Of a stretch of DNA of 64,000 bases, positions 11,960 through 23,533 are shown one piece after another. Within the stretch, counting starts at the first letter, position 1. Each line of letters starts with the position of its first letter. The notes under the pieces are model-generated. The model ran no database searches. It was not told the origin of the DNA and was given only the letters and a program-made list of their open reading frames with translations. Source of the DNA: Albifimbria verrucaria (taxonomy: Eukaryota > Ascomycota > Sordariomycetes > Hypocreales > Stachybotryaceae); NCBI GenBank assembly GCA_020081605.1, contig JAHREC010000061.1:1-64000 (forward strand). The letters run 5' to 3'. Position numbers and translations under genes: made by a program.

Positions 11960-12798
11960 ATCATGATGATGTGCTTCCGGTCAGTTTTCAATAGCTGTTC
12001 CTTGGTGGCAAACATCGAATCTACAGACTATGATAGAATCAACTAGAAAGGAGCGGAGGGAAGATGGGAGAAAGATACAGGCGCAAGCAATTTTTACATG
12101 CGACCTTTTGGCCTTGTTGACGGCTCCTGGCAATCTCTCTCCGGTGCAGGTGCAGGCCTGCCCTGAGTGAACTCCCCTGCTCCGTCCAATAAATACCCTT
12201 GCACCTGGAAGGGAGATGACGGCGAAGGGGAGGTGTGGCTAAGCCCAGACACGGGTATGGCCCAGACATGGATTTGATCCCATCCGTAGTGGGACCCTAT
12301 CAGCAAGAAATGGCAACGGCGGGTTATCCACACCCTGATAGCGTTCTTCTCCTCGATCGTTGATATAAGCGACTGCCAGCCGCACATAAATTACTGCCTT
12401 AAATCTTATTGGTCGCCTTCTTTTCTTATACAAGCCCGACTCTGCCCGACGTTCTCGAAATTCCATTTAACCCACGTACCATATTGCTCGTTGCAGATGC
12501 CATTCGCCCGTTCATAGGACCATCTTGCCGCTAACGATATTCACGAAGAACCTCTCGTGGAGATTTGATCTGGCCATCCCTAGAGGCTAATCTTCCCACC
12601 ACCACCAGCTGTTGAGGGACTCGATCATATTCGGAAACAGGAAGGCCCCTTTCCCGTACCAGTCACCTCACCAATACGTGTGCTCGCAACCTCAGGAGAT
12701 CAAATCGTAACTAGCTCAAAAGCACGAAGCTCCTAGGTAGCATAGATATCTTTGCAACGTCTTCCTTCCAGCATTTTCATTCTCCCTTTCATCTCCCT
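11960..12798. other. intergenic region between divergent genes
   Basis: This 840-bp stretch separates the SSN3-like gene and the Myb-type gene, which point away from each other, so it should hold both promoters. The part just before 12799 is C/T-rich. Open frames on the minus strand (12039-12466) show no family resemblance. Confidence 0.5.
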
Positions 12799-14088
12799 AT
12801 GGCACGGCCCGTAGGGGTTTTATCTCTCCAAATTCCTCTATCCAGACTCCGGCGACCGTCCAGAGCGGTGTGCTCTGGCGGAACCCATGCATTGGAGACA
12901 CGCTGGCGGGCAACTATAGAGTTGGGGACTACAATGTGGACTACGCGGGCCAGGTGACGAGTCCGGTCGAGCAGGGTCATACTCAACATGTCTTCGAAAC
13001 ACCTGCTCACCAACACTCGCAACAGCAGCAGCAGCAACAACAACAAGGGCACCAGCACCACCATCAGCACCACGTCCATCATCAACAGCAATACCGCCAG
13101 CTGCTACAGTACCCATCTGACCCGACAAGCAGTCTACATGAGCCGTCACCTACACAGCACGGCAGCTCCCATGGCCAACATCCATCGTTTGGTCAACCTC
13201 ATCAGCAACACCACACCGCCCAGATTCTGATGGATCCTTCCCACATGGGCCATACGCGAATGGGACCACCGCCGTTCGGGCATCCAGGTCCGGCCGTGTC
13301 GCCAATCTGCCAAACAATGCCCACACCTGGGCATACTCCACACACGCCGCATCCTGGACCACGAAGGAAGCGGCCACGCCCTCACGATCTTGATCTTTCC
13401 GTGGCTGTGCATGTCCCAGCTAGATCACTCCGACATTGAAAGCCTCCAACCGACTCCTTTGACAGCATCGTTTACACACAACGCTGCTGCAGCCATCGGC
13501 GCAGACCAGCCTCCAGCACATCATCGCCACCATCTACCTGAATTAGGACCGCCATCTAAACGCTTGCGGCACGATGAGCCAGGTGGCGGGGCTCCCAGCG
13601 TGGTCGGACAGGCTGGGATGCCGTCTCCAGCACCTCGACCGCGAGGGCCGAAGCTTAAGTTTACGCCAGAGGATGACCAGCTATTGATCGAGCTGAAGGA
13701 GCACAAGAATCTCACCTGGAAGCAAATAGCGGACTTTTTCCCGGGACGTTCGTCAGGTACATTGCAGGTTCGATACTGTACGAAACTGAAAGCCAAAACT
13801 ACTCAATGGACTGACGAGACAGTAAGCGCACGACACAGTCCGTGGTTGTTGGATATGGGTAGGCTGACATGACTCTGATAGGATCAAAAACTTCGCACGG
13901 CTCTGGAAGACTACGAGAACGAAAAGTGGCGCATCGTGGCCAATAAAGTCGGCACAGAATTCACACCTGCGGCATGCCGTGAGCGCGCTGCAGAACTGAA
14001 CGGCGAACCGCCTCCGGGTCTGCCACCTCTGCCAGGCGACTCAGCATCTGAGCCTAGGGACACAAAATGCACTGACTGTCTCCGCTGA
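12799..14088 (+). CDS. Gln/His-rich Myb/SANT-domain protein (frame breaks)
   Basis: Likely nuclear DNA-binding protein with Myb-like repeats. I choose ATG 12799 (MARPVG); one base added to the G run 12814-12817 joins it to FISPNSSIQTPATVQSG and the main frame. Residues 70-110 hold polyglutamine and His-rich runs, then PGPRRKRPRPHD, a basic patch. The Myb part reads LKFTPEDDQLLIELKEHKN and LTWKQIADFFPGRSSGTLQ. An intron at 13822-13881 (GTAAGC, TAG) follows. The second repeat then reads QKLRTALEDYENEKW, IVANKVG and TPAACRERAAEL, and the stop is at 14086-14088. A further frame change near 13405-13415 needs two extra bases or one fewer, so it differs from the usual missing-base pattern and might instead be an unusual intron. 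The two tryptophan-anchored repeats resemble fungal R2R3-like proteins, about 410 residues here. The target genes are unknown. Confidence 0.7.
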
Positions 14089-15559
14089 ATCGAAGCTGCG
14101 CCCCGGGAAGCGCGGTGAGAAGTTGGCGTCGTCATCAAGGCATTCCCGAATGAACTGCAAAGTATGTGATGACATGACCTTCCTACCACCGATGGCTCGG
14201 CAACCTGCCGTTGCTTAATGCTACTTCGCGAGAACCTCTACTGGATTCCAAGGGTGCAAAGCGAGGACACCATACTAGAACCCAAGCAGACTGGTGAGGC
14301 CGGGTCCGAAGAAAGCGCCCTCCCTCTTCATGGTTCGGGACATGAAGGGCAAGAAGCAAAGTGGCTGGTCATGGGCAGTTTCTCCATGCTATAATCCTGG
14401 GCCATTGGATTGCTCGGTGTTGTCGAGAATAAATGACTTCACTGAACCAGGTCCAATTTGACTTGCCCAGTGTGTACGATCACGAGATAAACGAACGCCT
14501 GGTTTTTCGAAAGATATGCCAATCACGTTGTCTTACTGTTACCTATTGGTAACATTCTACCATTGGGGTTTTATCTATTCCCTGTTCATCTGTTACTAGT
14601 TTTTGGATCATGGCCGTTTTTCCAGGTCTCTCCTATGCTCTGTTATCACGACAGAATGCACGATATACAACTTGCACACAGCACACAGCACACAGCACAC
14701 AGCACACAGCACACAGCACACAGCACATACATACTTTGAGTATACATTTTTCCTTTCTTATCATGACAGAGTATATAGATTCGATTGGGGGCGGTATTGC
14801 GAATTGATCAGGCACACACATCTTCTGAACGATAAAGATGGTGAAGAGCGATTGTTTATTCATTGTTCGTTTCTTGTGGTTGGGCTCTTTTAGGTGTGTA
14901 TTTAACCTCACATTTCCATCACCAGCGGCCCCACCTGACAACAACAAGCGCTAATGTTGACCGCTATACGGAACTACATACTGACGAATCTTACTCGCTG
15001 CTGTAACCAAATACACGCCCTGCACCTAAGAGGGAAATGCCTGGGGAGAGCCACATTCAGCTCAACTAGTGACATTAAAAACTAGTAACTTGTCTAGTTT
15101 TTGAATGTTCAGTTAAAGGAGTGTAAACGCCTATAGAGCTGGTGATATGATATTGGTGGGTGGCTTTTTGTGAGGTATGATGAGACTTGGCTTTTTCGCA
15201 CACACACCCTTTACCATATGAAGGTCTCCTAGTTTCTAGAAAGTTTGTTGCGCAAAACTCAAGGAGCACATCATGAGGATTTGATTCTTGGTATTGAGTA
15301 ATCGCAGCATGTCCAGTCTCAGAATATTTATTCGAGTTATTTTGTACCTCCTTCGTCTTTCAGTCTCGGTAACTACTATAGGACCTCTATACCACTGTAG
15401 TTGCTGCTCAATCTCGGCGGCAAAAAGCCTCTTCAACTTTGCACGATGCGACTTATGAAAATTTCAAGAATGTAGAGCACGTGGAAGCCAATGATAATGT
15501 TATGAATATGTCGATATGTAGGGGACAAAGTAATTCGGTTACGATACCAAGAACAACGA
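14089..15559. other. intergenic with a 7-bp microsatellite
   Basis: No gene assigned. It contains the (ACACAGC)n array described separately. The rest shows only short frames. Confidence 0.4.
14674..14727. repeat. 7-bp tandem repeat (ACACAGC)n
   Basis: About seven to eight near-perfect copies of a 7-bp unit (ACACAGC). It is a simple microsatellite with no coding value. The open plus-strand frames across it exist only because the unit lacks stop codons. Confidence 0.9.
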
Positions 15560-16210
15560 TAGAGCTCTTTGTCCATTCAACCAGCTGCCCTCTTCGAAGC
15601 ATCCCTCCCGTTTACTATAGCAGTGGTTTACGCTCGCGTGCAGGCCCGACAGAGATGAAGCTTGCAGTATGTGCATTCGAAAATCCGCCAATGCGGCCCG
15701 GATCGACAGTATTGGCAGACCCACTGAATCAGCGTGTTGTCTGACTTGATCATCTGAAATGTGTGCGGACAGGAATTGGCCATGATTTTTTCGATGCTGG
15801 GACGACCAATTGAAGCTGGGCTGGGTCAGTATCAGTAGTCTATCTGAGATGCGTGGTCTGAGTGTACCTCTGGAGACGATGGGGTTCCTGACAAGCCAAG
15901 AAAATTACGCTGGCTATGGTTTCTTTCGATTGGAATGGAAGGACAATATAGACTTGGTGACAGACGTCTGGCTTACTTACATCGACGAGGCCACCGCCAG
16001 ATGGATGTGGGTGTCTTTATTAGGGGTGACCAAGTCCGCTTACCCTACACGAGCGACCAATTCACGACTGAATCGTTGAACCATGATTGATTGTCAAGGT
16101 CAAGGATGGCGCCCCGGCAATAGCGCCGGTTCCTCCTCCTTAGCGCTCTTTTCGCGTCAACAACGGCGACAATCTCATGTATTAATGAGTGCTGCGCATG
16201 GGTCGCTGAC
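15560..16210. repeat. copy B of the duplicated segment shared with 7961-8460
   Basis: This is the fuller copy of the duplication. It keeps about 240 bp that are deleted from copy A and carries an apparently intact small zinc-finger ORF (see next entry). Matching blocks run in the same order as in copy A, 7.6 kb away and in the same orientation. Confidence 0.6.
15628..15783 (-). CDS. small RING-like zinc-finger protein (51 aa), possibly a last exon
   Basis: A 51-residue ORF, MANSCPHTFQMIKSD at its start, then WVCQYCRSGPHW, FECTYCKLHLCRACTRA and TAA. The C-x2-C, C-x2-C and C-x2-C pairs plus CPH and nearby histidines look like a miniature RING or zinc-ribbon. I recall similar short fungal proteins named RING zinc finger-like domain-containing protein. 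Its start codon is 15783. An intron acceptor (CACATTTCAG) just before the second ATG, and coding-like sequence upstream on the same strand (16045-16317, EIVAVVDAKRALRRRNRR), leave open that this is the terminal exon of a longer gene. A decayed copy at 8.0 kb shows that the family multiplies in this genome. Its function is unknown; zinc binding is inferred from the cysteine pattern. Confidence 0.55.
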   Translation of the reverse strand: MANSCPHTFQMIKSDNTLIQWVCQYCRSGPHWRIFECTYCKLHLCRACTRA

Positions 16211-16958
16211 CAGGTTATCACACCATCTTCGCGGTGCCGCTTCAATGGCGGGCCCTTGTCAGCCCACCTGCCCCTGCTGTCTCGATTGCAGCGAAAGGAC
16301 AGCGTAACATCGGCCAAACAACCGGTACAGCACGACAGGGGAAAGCCTCAATGAGATTCTACCTGTAAATGAATCACATATTCGCTCACCTCCCATAAGA
16401 CTCGTATCCCGTGGCGCAGAGAGGCTGTAGAGACGCCTGTGCAGATGGGAAACTCGCCAAAGACGGCTCACCACAGGACCATTGCATGACAGTATGAATT
16501 TGAATCAGCCGTAAGAAAAGAACAAGAAAAGTCGTAGTTGACCTCGTATGGCTTTCAAAAGAAACGATAACCACCATCCATGGTGCATGGCAAGGCCGGA
16601 TGGAATCCCTTGCCCTTCCCTTCCCCTTCCCTTCCCCTCCCCTGCCCGTTGGCACCATTATTGTGGAGAGGTCCAACCTGACAGCCAGGCTCGACTGGAT
16701 GAATAGATGTTCGTCGCCACCACCCGGCTCCAGTCTCTTGGGATAAGCTCTGTCTAATACCGCCGAAGCCTGCTTGCTTTATTGCCAGCTGTTGGTAGAT
16801 TGGTAGAATCAGAGACTGGTGCTATGGGCGTATTTCCTCCCATCGATTCTGTACCTGAGCAGGGCTTGTTATGGCGATGCGACCAATATTGTGCCTTTAT
16901 GTCGCATCTCGCCTTGTCCCATCTCCCTTTGTGGCCTCGACCTATGCGATGCAACAGT
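16211..16958. other. intergenic with a pyrimidine-rich tract
   Basis: A C/T-rich run lies at about 16610-16648 (CCCTTCC-type units). I see no supported gene. Confidence 0.4.
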
Positions 16959-17168
16959 TTATGCATAAATCGTCGAGCCATGGTTCTCAAGAATCAGACG
17001 GTCGGTGATGAGGTTGTTATGCATCGCGTATCTCAGCGGCTCAGTTCCATTCTGCTTGTCCTGTGTTGATTTTGTCGCCACCGGCGCTAGTTTCATACCA
17101 GCACCTTCCACAACCTTTTTCGACAACCAGACAACCAATGGCACCACATGAGGTATGATACAGCACAC
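16959..17168 (-). pseudogene. possible ankyrin-repeat remnant
   Basis: The minus strand reads LVVWLSKKVVEGAG, then NGTEPLRYAMHNNLITDRL and ILENHGS. This has the rhythm of ankyrin units (xTPLxxAxxxxxxxxVxxLLxxGA), but no full array is present and the flanking frames are broken. It may be a relic of a larger ankyrin protein or lie next to the 17540-18139 frame. The resemblance is weak. Confidence 0.3.
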
Positions 17169-17539
17169 CTTGGTTCTAGGTGAGTATAGTGGCTCTCTCG
17201 GAGGGTTCTGTCATAGGGCTCACAGCAGTCCGTCGAATATCGCATCACGTACAGAGTAAGATCAAGCGAACCCACCCAGCTTCGCCTCCACCGGAGCATC
17301 CACCCAATCGCGGTTCCACGGTCGAGCCACTCCACTCTACAGGGCAAATGCTCGGTATGGCGGCGGCTCCACCACGCCGGGGAGGGCCGGCCGTGTCGAA
17401 CGTAGGCGGGGCCCACTAATCTCAATGGTGAGTCGGCAATCTCCATAAATTATATGGCCCCGGCTTCTCTCTGTCTCGATTTGGCACTAATATGGTGTAC
17501 GATAACCGGAAACCATCAGCTCAGGAAAGAGTAGGCATA
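17169..17539. other. intergenic
   Basis: No supported feature. Open frames exist on both strands without family resemblance. Confidence 0.3.
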
Positions 17540-18139
17540 TTATACACCGACGAGTTTCCGATTGGCATGGAGTGGGAATCGTGGTCGGTTGATTGTTGAT
17601 GGGACAGGGGAATGTTCATATTCTCGACTATAACCCATGGTGTGTCTGAACATGGCCCATAGGAGACACAGAGGAGACAACTGATGATCTACCCACTGTT
17701 TCACCACTACCTCCGACGCCGGGTCACCGAGATCGCGATCGGGGTAGTGCCCAACGAAGGCGTGCTCGGGTCTGAAGGGAACATTAGCCTTCCCAATTGG
17801 GATATTTGCCACTGTATGTAATGTATAAACCTTAGAAAAGAGTATCCTGAACATGCCTTTCATCCTGCAGCCAAAATGATGGAATCTTGAGTCTCGATAG
17901 CTCGAGAAGCAATGTGCAAAGCTGAGATCAGCTGGTGGAGGAAGCTTCTTACCAATGCAAGAGTTTCCTAGCTCGCAGAGGAATGTTTGCCGAATCCTAA
18001 GGGAGCAAGCGGCGCATAAGAAAACTCGTCTCATTGTGTCTGGACGTCTGGATCGACCGATCCACAGAGCCGTCGTCCTTGCAATCCTAATACCCAGCAA
18101 GTTTGCCTTCAAATACGATTCATCGTCGATTTGGGCCAT
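17540..18139 (-). CDS. hypothetical protein, 199 aa
   Basis: A single uninterrupted frame from ATG 18139 (MAQIDDESYLKANLLG) to a stop at 17540. It includes RIARTTALWIG and FRPEHAFVGHYPDRDLGD. I do not recognise a domain. It may be a fragment related to the ankyrin-like remnant downstream on the same strand. Its length alone makes it worth listing, but composition gives little support. Confidence 0.3.
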   Translation of the reverse strand: MAQIDDESYLKANLLGIRIARTTALWIGRSRRPDTMRRVFLCAACSLRIRQTFLCELGNSCIGKKLPPPADLSFAHCFSSYRDSRFHHFGCRMKGMFRILFSKVYTLHTVANIPIGKANVPFRPEHAFVGHYPDRDLGDPASEVVVKQWVDHQLSPLCLLWAMFRHTMGYSREYEHSPVPSTINRPRFPLHANRKLVGV

Positions 18140-20002
18140 CCCATCCTCGTAAGCTTCGGGTTTTGAGCAAACCGTTGTCGCGAAATTTGAGATAAGTCAC
18201 TTGGGTCCCTGTCTAACTTGACGTATTTGTTGTCGATTGAAGCCCCTCACGGCATGAAGGAATGGTATCAAAGTTTGATAGTGTTGATGGAGAGTGGGGA
18301 GCGCTGTAATCAGACCTCGAGAGGGTAGTGGATGATGGGCTTCGTGTTTGTCGGGTAAGATCAACCGTCTGCGGTCAAAGAAGACTGGTTAGCTGCTCTC
18401 TGTATACGATTCACGAGCGACATGTCTGGTGGGACGCAAATAGCATGTTAGCAGAGGGATTAGAAGTACAATTTAAATGGGGGTAAAGAGGTGGAAACCA
18501 TGGAAAGAGGCATGTGCCGTCAAAAGCTTGTAGGTCCACTGATTGCGCCCGTCCTGGAAGTCGCCAAGCAATAGGCAGGATCGCTAGGAAGGGTCGCCAC
18601 AAGCCATGCCAACGGTCGTGACATCGGAATTTGTCGACGTTCCTGCACTGGTGTTGTCCGTTACTGGTCTCGCCCACACACCAAGTCCTGCGATAGGCTA
18701 CGATAGGCTGCGATCGCTTCCATATCATGCTCCTGAAAGAAGGCTACTCTCTTGTTGCGCTTTCGCCCCAAATTAATATTCGCTCGTGTTCAATCCATGC
18801 GCCATGTCGTCCAAGTGGCCAGCGAAGAAGACAAGATCCAAGGGGAGGAGATGCACCCTGGATCTGATGACTTGATTGATCTCCTTGTCAACCACTCGCC
18901 GTAGGCAACATGGAACAACCCCAACAGTTAGAAGCGTCGCCTCTGGGCCTTCCTGCAAAGGGTCGAAGAGATATGGTGCCAATGGTAGAGGTGTTGTAGC
19001 AAGTGTGCAAGGAACAAATGGTGGCAAGTTGTTGTTTGTTCGATGTAAAGAACCGTAATTTGGCGAGAAATTGAGGGAAAAGAGGAGAAATCAAGATTTG
19101 TCGCCCACTTGATCCTGTCTGCCTGGCCCAGTAGTGTGCGGAGAGATGCGAACCACTTATGATTCAGGCGGCCAGGCGGCGGTCAGGTGGAAACTGGTTC
19201 TGTCGAATAGTATTTCACCATACATGCCCGATTAGAGAGCCCTTCGAGTTGGTGCTGCCAGAGCCAGTCCGGCGAGCACCGACCCTCTCCGCGATGTCTG
19301 GTGCGCGCTGTTGATGAAATGAAGAAGCAAGTCACATGCTGGCTCTAGAAACGGCACATTTACATTCAATAACGAACTAGCGGGCCCATCTCGCTTCATT
19401 TTCTCAGACTCCCATTATCACATAAATTATTTTTGTCCCAAACTCATGGCTGAGGCTCTTGTTACTCTGATAGTTGAGCACGAGACAGTGAAATAGAGCA
19501 TGCTCGAGAAAGTTGGGGAACTGGTTGATTGGGACCTACGACTTCTCTGCATAGCAACAAGCCCTTCGAGAGTAATTTTTGAAGATGCGAAAGATTGTAC
19601 CAAGGTGAAGTGCGACCTGAAGTTGGCTGGCCTGGCTGTATGCGGTTACGTTGTTATTAGCGCCCTGCTGCCTCGGCGGCTCTCGCTTGGTATTCTCAAA
19701 AGGCTTGGCTTTAGTCATATCAATACTATCGAGACCGAGCAGGAAACTTCGCCAGCATGGGTAGGACCATGGGTTGGACCATAGGTCGGACCTTGCAATC
19801 GTGAATGGACGACATCCAATAGATGGTGTCGTTATGGGTGCCATTGTTGCCGGCATTTTGAGCTGGTCTCAGACCCCCCGTTACTTCTGGCGAACTGAGA
19901 TACATTTAACCAGTTGGTAATTCGAGACTCATATGGTTATGTGCGAACTTGGCCCAAGCAGCCCCTTCAAGGTAAACTGCTTTCATGCTAGCTGTACATT
20001 CT
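18140..20002. other. gene-free stretch
   Basis: No supported gene. A 94-residue plus-strand frame at 19500-19784 has no recognisable features. Confidence 0.4.
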
Positions 20003-20525
20003 TTAGCGGAGTTCAGGCCCCATTTGCTGTGATTGGAATCTTTTCTCCATATCTTTTAGATACAAGTATTCAGCAATAGTGAGCGTATTGGGATGTTGAT
20101 TGAGAACATTATTCACAATTCTTTCAGCATCTTCTTCTTGAGATGGTGATGCAAGAGTGGACTCGGCCTGCATTGATGAACTGTATGTTCCCGTGAATGT
20201 TCTTATGGCCCCACAGACAGAGCAAAATAGTTGCTGTAGTGTTTGCTCACTCGATTGTGATTCCTTATCTTTGCGATGCTTGCAACCCTTCTTGCTCCCG
20301 TTGCACTAAAGGAAGATATCAGCCTCTTGAGAACTTCAGACGAATACGATTTGAAAACCCGCCAAAATGAGGAATAGTATCTGAATGCTATGAGCTCAAA
20401 TATTATGCGAGATGCAGCGGAAAGAGCTAGATATACGCAATTACCTTCCGGTGTTTACGCTTGCAACTCGCGCATGGATCCTTCCCTCGTATCCGTTGAT
20501 CTTCAGGAACTTTGCGCAGAGGCAT
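20003..20525 (-). CDS. small protein with a half Zn2Cys6-like cysteine motif, one intron
   Basis: Two short exons give a 127-residue protein with no frame break. Exon 1 (20525-20445, 27 codons) starts MPLRKVPEDQRIRGKD and ends PCASCKRKHRK. The intron is 20306-20444 (139 nt, GTAATT...TTTAG). Exon 2 (20305-20003) begins CNGSKKGCKHRKDKE and continues LFCSVCGAIRTFTG, AERIVNNVLNQHPN and TIAEYLYLKDMEKR. The junction creates C-x2-C-x6-C-x6-C, like the first half of a fungal Zn2Cys6 cluster. The second half is not canonical, with CKH where a Cys pair is expected, and a separate C-x2-C follows. It could be a small zinc-binding regulator or a decayed transcription-factor head. That the motif forms exactly at the splice junction supports the gene model. 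I do not know the family. Confidence 0.6.
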
Positions 20526-22505
20526 GGTAATTGAAAGAAGAAATCACCAGATTAGCAAGAGTGTACACATATGAATGCCGATGCCCAAGACAAGTCGGTT
20601 AGGAGAAGATCTCTCGACAACTAAATCCAACTGTTCCGTAAGAGCAAATCCTTCCCGGTTGCTGAGTGCGGATACAGGAGAATTGGGACAACGCCTGGCT
20701 AAGCCGCATGAGAAAAATCGCAGTAAGAGTGGAGATGATTGATCTCTAATGCCCGAGCCAAAAACGGTCAACGAGCCCAATGCCGGACGAAAGAAAGCCC
20801 GATGGGACGTAACTGACCATTTAAGGCAAAGCTTCATCAAGGTGTCAGGGTCTTATAGCCTCGTCACAAGGCGGAGGGGTAATATGATGGCGGGTTGGTG
20901 GGATCGTTATTTACGTGCACTTTAACAGGGAAACCTCTGCTCCTTGACTTGCAGCTCCTCCCCTACGGTAGTACCTAGTTAGAAGTTGAATCAGACAAGA
21001 GGAAATGGGCCATGAACAGACGCTGTGTGATCGGCGGTGGCGGAAAGGCGAACGCTTCGGGTTTTTGTTTGGACCCGCACTCCGCATGGAATATAAACAC
21101 CTGACGAGTAGGAGAGGAGGCCGCCAGTTTCCCATTGCCTCTATCCTACATCTCTTTACAATTGGTTGCTGACCGAACTAAATACAATGGAACGAAAACC
21201 CGAGTGTGTAGGTCGAATGCCGGGGTTTCGGATTCGGCGACTAGAAACCAAGGTAAGAATGGTCGAAACCCTATACCGCTCGGGTGAATTTCTGTGACCT
21301 GAGTAGTGACGGCGTCAACAGATCCCTACACTAATGCATGCGGATGCTGGCATCTCGATGAGTTCGTTAGGCAGCGACGTAGCCAAATCGCAGTTGATAT
21401 CATTGTCGCAGGCAACAATGTCGCCCTGATTGTTGCTAGTATCGAAGCAGACCGACGGCTACCAAACAACATTTAACAGATATGTCTGGGTATTGAGAAA
21501 CCTCGCAACTCCCGCTGATTTCCACTTTTTAGTGGTTCCTTCTGCTTATTCCGACATCCAACCCGTCTCAAGTTGTCCTGTTGTTGGTTTGCCTGCTGTT
21601 CAAGGATACACTTGGCATTCCAGTTCCTCCTCTGGGAATTCTTTGGACCAATACCGTCAATTCCTCGCCTCTTGCAGTAGGCATCAGCTTGGAAGAAGAA
21701 TCATCTGATCTCCTAGATCGTCCTCCAGGTGCGTCAGACACAAGAACCCTCGAACCAAGGTGGTTGACAATCAATGTCATCATTCTCTGGCCAAAGGGTT
21801 TGAATGAACACGCGTTTATACAATATAACACTGCTATTTTGCGCCAGGGTAGCAAGACTCGCAAAACTGTGTTTCGTCTTGCCGGTTATATCTTGGCAGG
21901 TAAAGCACTTCCACCCCGGCTTGTTTACTATGGGATCATCGAGAGAATGGGATCATCGAGAGAATGGGATCATCGAGAGAAGGGCTTCATCACATTATTC
22001 AAGACCATCTAACGTAACCTGTTCCTGTTCTAGTCGGTTGTTAGTTGTTTCATCATCGTCTTCCCCGTCATCAATATCCATGTCGTTATTGCGATGTTGT
22101 TCAAGTACGAAGGGATAACATGAGAGTGAGCCACCGTGGCCCGATGTGGTGGTGATGTATATGGCGTGGGTGGAGGTGTGGTGTGGAAGGCGTTGAAAAG
22201 AGTTCTTAGCATAGGAAAGTCCAAGAAACATATTACCATGCTTGATGGAGATTGGTAAAAAAAATAGGGAGGAGAGAATACATATAATGTTATAGTTTTA
22301 TCCATAATCTCATACATAACAATCGCTGCACCTTCATGCTGCCAATGAGAAGATATGAGATGAAGAGTTATTATATCTCAGAATGACCAAAATGGACCCT
22401 CCAAAAATCTCATTTCATCATTCATACATGTGCATGTTTTAATTTTCAACCATGTACGAGGATAGCAATGGATGCTGCACTGACGACGGGCCACAGGCCA
22501 AACGT
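20526..22505. other. gene-free stretch with a small tandem repeat
   Basis: Only unsupported frames are present, for example one at 21581-22012 on the plus strand that ends in the 17-bp repeat. No family resemblance was seen. Confidence 0.4.
21931..21981. repeat. 17-bp tandem repeat, three copies
   Basis: Three perfect copies of TGGGATCATCGAGAGAA lie head to tail. It is a short, probably recent tandem duplication. Confidence 0.9.
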
Positions 22506-23356
22506 TTAGAAGATGTCCTGGATTCTCAAACCAGCTGATATCTCGTTTATGGCCTCGATGACCTCGTCACTGTTAGAGTCGGCGGTTGTGCCGTTAGAGA
22601 GAGTGCCGTTAATAAGCAGATAATCATGACCATTGACGCGAACAGGCACGACGACGTCCTTGTCGAGGGCCGCATACGAGCCGTTACCAACAATCTCGTC
22701 GAGGATTTCCTCTTTGATGTCGCTGGCACATCCGCAGACGGCGTACTGTGCGCAGGCGCATTTGACACGATGCGTTTCTTCCTGGTCAGTGGTATGGTTG
22801 TGGAAGGTATAGGTTATGTTGTCATCGTAGTCGTAGACATAAGCGCCATAGAGCCAGACTCCAGGCCAGAAGGCCAGAGCGCTCCCGGTGAGCAGAACGG
22901 ATACGAGAGAGCTTTGGCCGCGACGTTCCTGTGCGTTTCCGGCTGGGTATGGTATGACGGCGCCGCCTCCGTAGTTGTGGCCACCATTGTAGGTGGGACG
23001 AGTGCCGCTGCCTCCAGACGAGTAGCCTCCGGCTCTGCTTGAGCCGGCCGTGTTTCCAGGCCTGAGCCGTGACGCGATTAGATACTAAACAGACGACTAA
23101 CAAAGCAGAGTGCGACTTACGTTGAGGTGGTGCCTCGTTTACCGCCTGACTTGTGGTTTCCACCGCCGCGACCTCCACTGCTACCACCACGACCACCACC
23201 ACGGCCGCCGCCACCTCTGCGCTTACAGATGTTATTGCTTGGTTGAACGTCGCACCTTATCAGCTGACTGGTGTCATCAAGGTCTGCGCTACTGACAGAC
23301 GCTGCGGCTACGGAGAGGAGAAGAAGCAAGAAGGGAATCAATGGTCTTAGCCTCAT
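22506..23356 (-). CDS. secreted DUF7732-like protein, one intron, intact
   Basis: Predicted 263-residue secreted or membrane-attached protein. Exon 1 (23356-23121) starts at ATG 23356 with a signal peptide (MRLRPLIPFLLLLLSVAAAS), then DLDDTSQLI and a Gly/Arg-rich stretch (about 46-72). The intron is 23062-23120 (GTAAGT...CTCAG, 59 nt). Exon 2 (23061-22506) has Gly/Ser/Tyr-rich sequence and a hydrophobic segment (SVLLTGSALAFWPGVWLYG). It then has CACAQYAVCGC and the conserved tail IVGNGSYAALD, LLINGTLSNGTTA. This order matches fungal proteins I know as DUF7732, whose role is unknown. The usual C-terminal hydrophobic end is missing, as the protein stops at GLRIQDIF. Unlike most genes here it needs no correction. 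Several N-x-T/S sites suggest glycosylation. Confidence 0.8.
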
Positions 23357-23533
23357 TGTGATGTGTGCTGTGGATTAGGTGTTGTGTGGTGAAAGGAAAT
23401 CGCTCCTGGATTGTGCAAATAAGGGAATTTCGGTATGGCTGTTGGTGTTTGGTGAACAATGACAAGTAAAAGGTGAATGGTTAGATATATGTACTACAGT
23501 ACTGCAAAACAAGGGTCTTACCCTGGTCAAGTG
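23357..23533. other. putative promoter region of the DUF7732-like gene
   Basis: Short region upstream of the start codon at 23356. I see no clear TATA box. Confidence 0.3.

Noticed and set aside
17540..18139. Assigning this 199-residue frame to the ankyrin or F-box family
   Set aside because: I found no repeat periodicity or F-box signature in it; only the separate stretch at 16959-17168 is weakly ankyrin-like.
23117..23350. Plus-strand frames antisense to the Gly-rich part of the DUF7732-like gene
   Set aside because: They are shadows of a GC-rich repeat-coding exon; the minus-strand gene with signal peptide and intron explains the region.
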